From a virus: 34,723 nucleotides of DNA. The notes below the pieces were generated by a model. That model was not told the origin of the DNA. It saw only the letters and a list, made by a program, of their open reading frames with translations, and ran no database searches. Every line of letters begins with the position of its first letter. Position 1 is the first letter of the stretch. The stretch lies in the IMG/VR virus record IMGVR_UViG_3300007346_000100, positions 1 through 34,723 of that record. One strand, given 5' to 3'. The position numbers and the translations under genes were made by a program. Shown here piece after piece: positions 34,723 to 34,723 of the stretch.

Positions 34723-34723
34723 G

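Overview
The window looks like part of the genome of a head-tailed double-stranded DNA virus of an archaeon. The best fit is the magrovirus type that infects Marine Group II Euryarchaeota (Poseidoniales). That assignment is inferred from gene content: a group II (thermosome-type) chaperonin, an archaeo-eukaryotic primase, a family B DNA polymerase and an XPF/ERCC4-type nuclease lie beside a tailed-virus tail and fibre module. No rRNA, ribosomal protein, integrase, transposase or CRISPR array is visible. Genes are packed with almost no spacing, mostly with ATGA-type stop/start overlaps and purine-rich Shine-Dalgarno sites, and no stretch above 300 bases lacks a gene.

Positions 1-11816 (+ strand) form one long replication/early operon. 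In order it holds: the C-terminal part of a possible sliding clamp (cut by the window edge), PolB, a 36-aa peptide, a MazG-like protein, a CoiA-like nuclease, two tiny Cys-containing proteins, a RecB/Cas4-type Fe-S nuclease, an unknown 90-aa protein, a single-chain primase with PriS-like and PriL-CTD-like parts, a small helix-turn-helix-like protein, a zinc-finger protein, a 40-aa membrane peptide, an XPF-like nuclease, an AAA+/P-loop helicase, a small zinc protein probably starting at CTG, a DEDDy exonuclease, another small zinc protein, and the chaperonin. A tRNA-Arg(TCT) ends the operon. Together these supply clamp, polymerase, primase, helicase, several nucleases and protein folding for virus-encoded DNA replication.

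Positions 11808-34723 (- strand) form the late/structural module, which converges on the early operon at the tRNA. In transcription order it holds: a tail-associated protein of unknown type cut by the right window edge, a giant protein of about 5191 aa with an N-terminal LamG/concanavalin-like domain, two paralogous small proteins resembling ADP-ribosyltransferases, a probable baseplate hub protein, a small beta-rich protein, a tail fibre of bacteriophage style, a beta-propeller-like protein and a basic zinc-ribbon protein.

The most unusual points are the tandem ADP-ribosyltransferase-like pair joined by a 42-bp exact direct repeat that covers the translation start and the first eleven codons, the giant beta-rich virion protein that shares a module with the hub protein, the altered nucleotide-binding motif of the chaperonin, and the series of very small Cys-rich proteins between replication genes. 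Names are based on motifs read by eye; no database search was possible.
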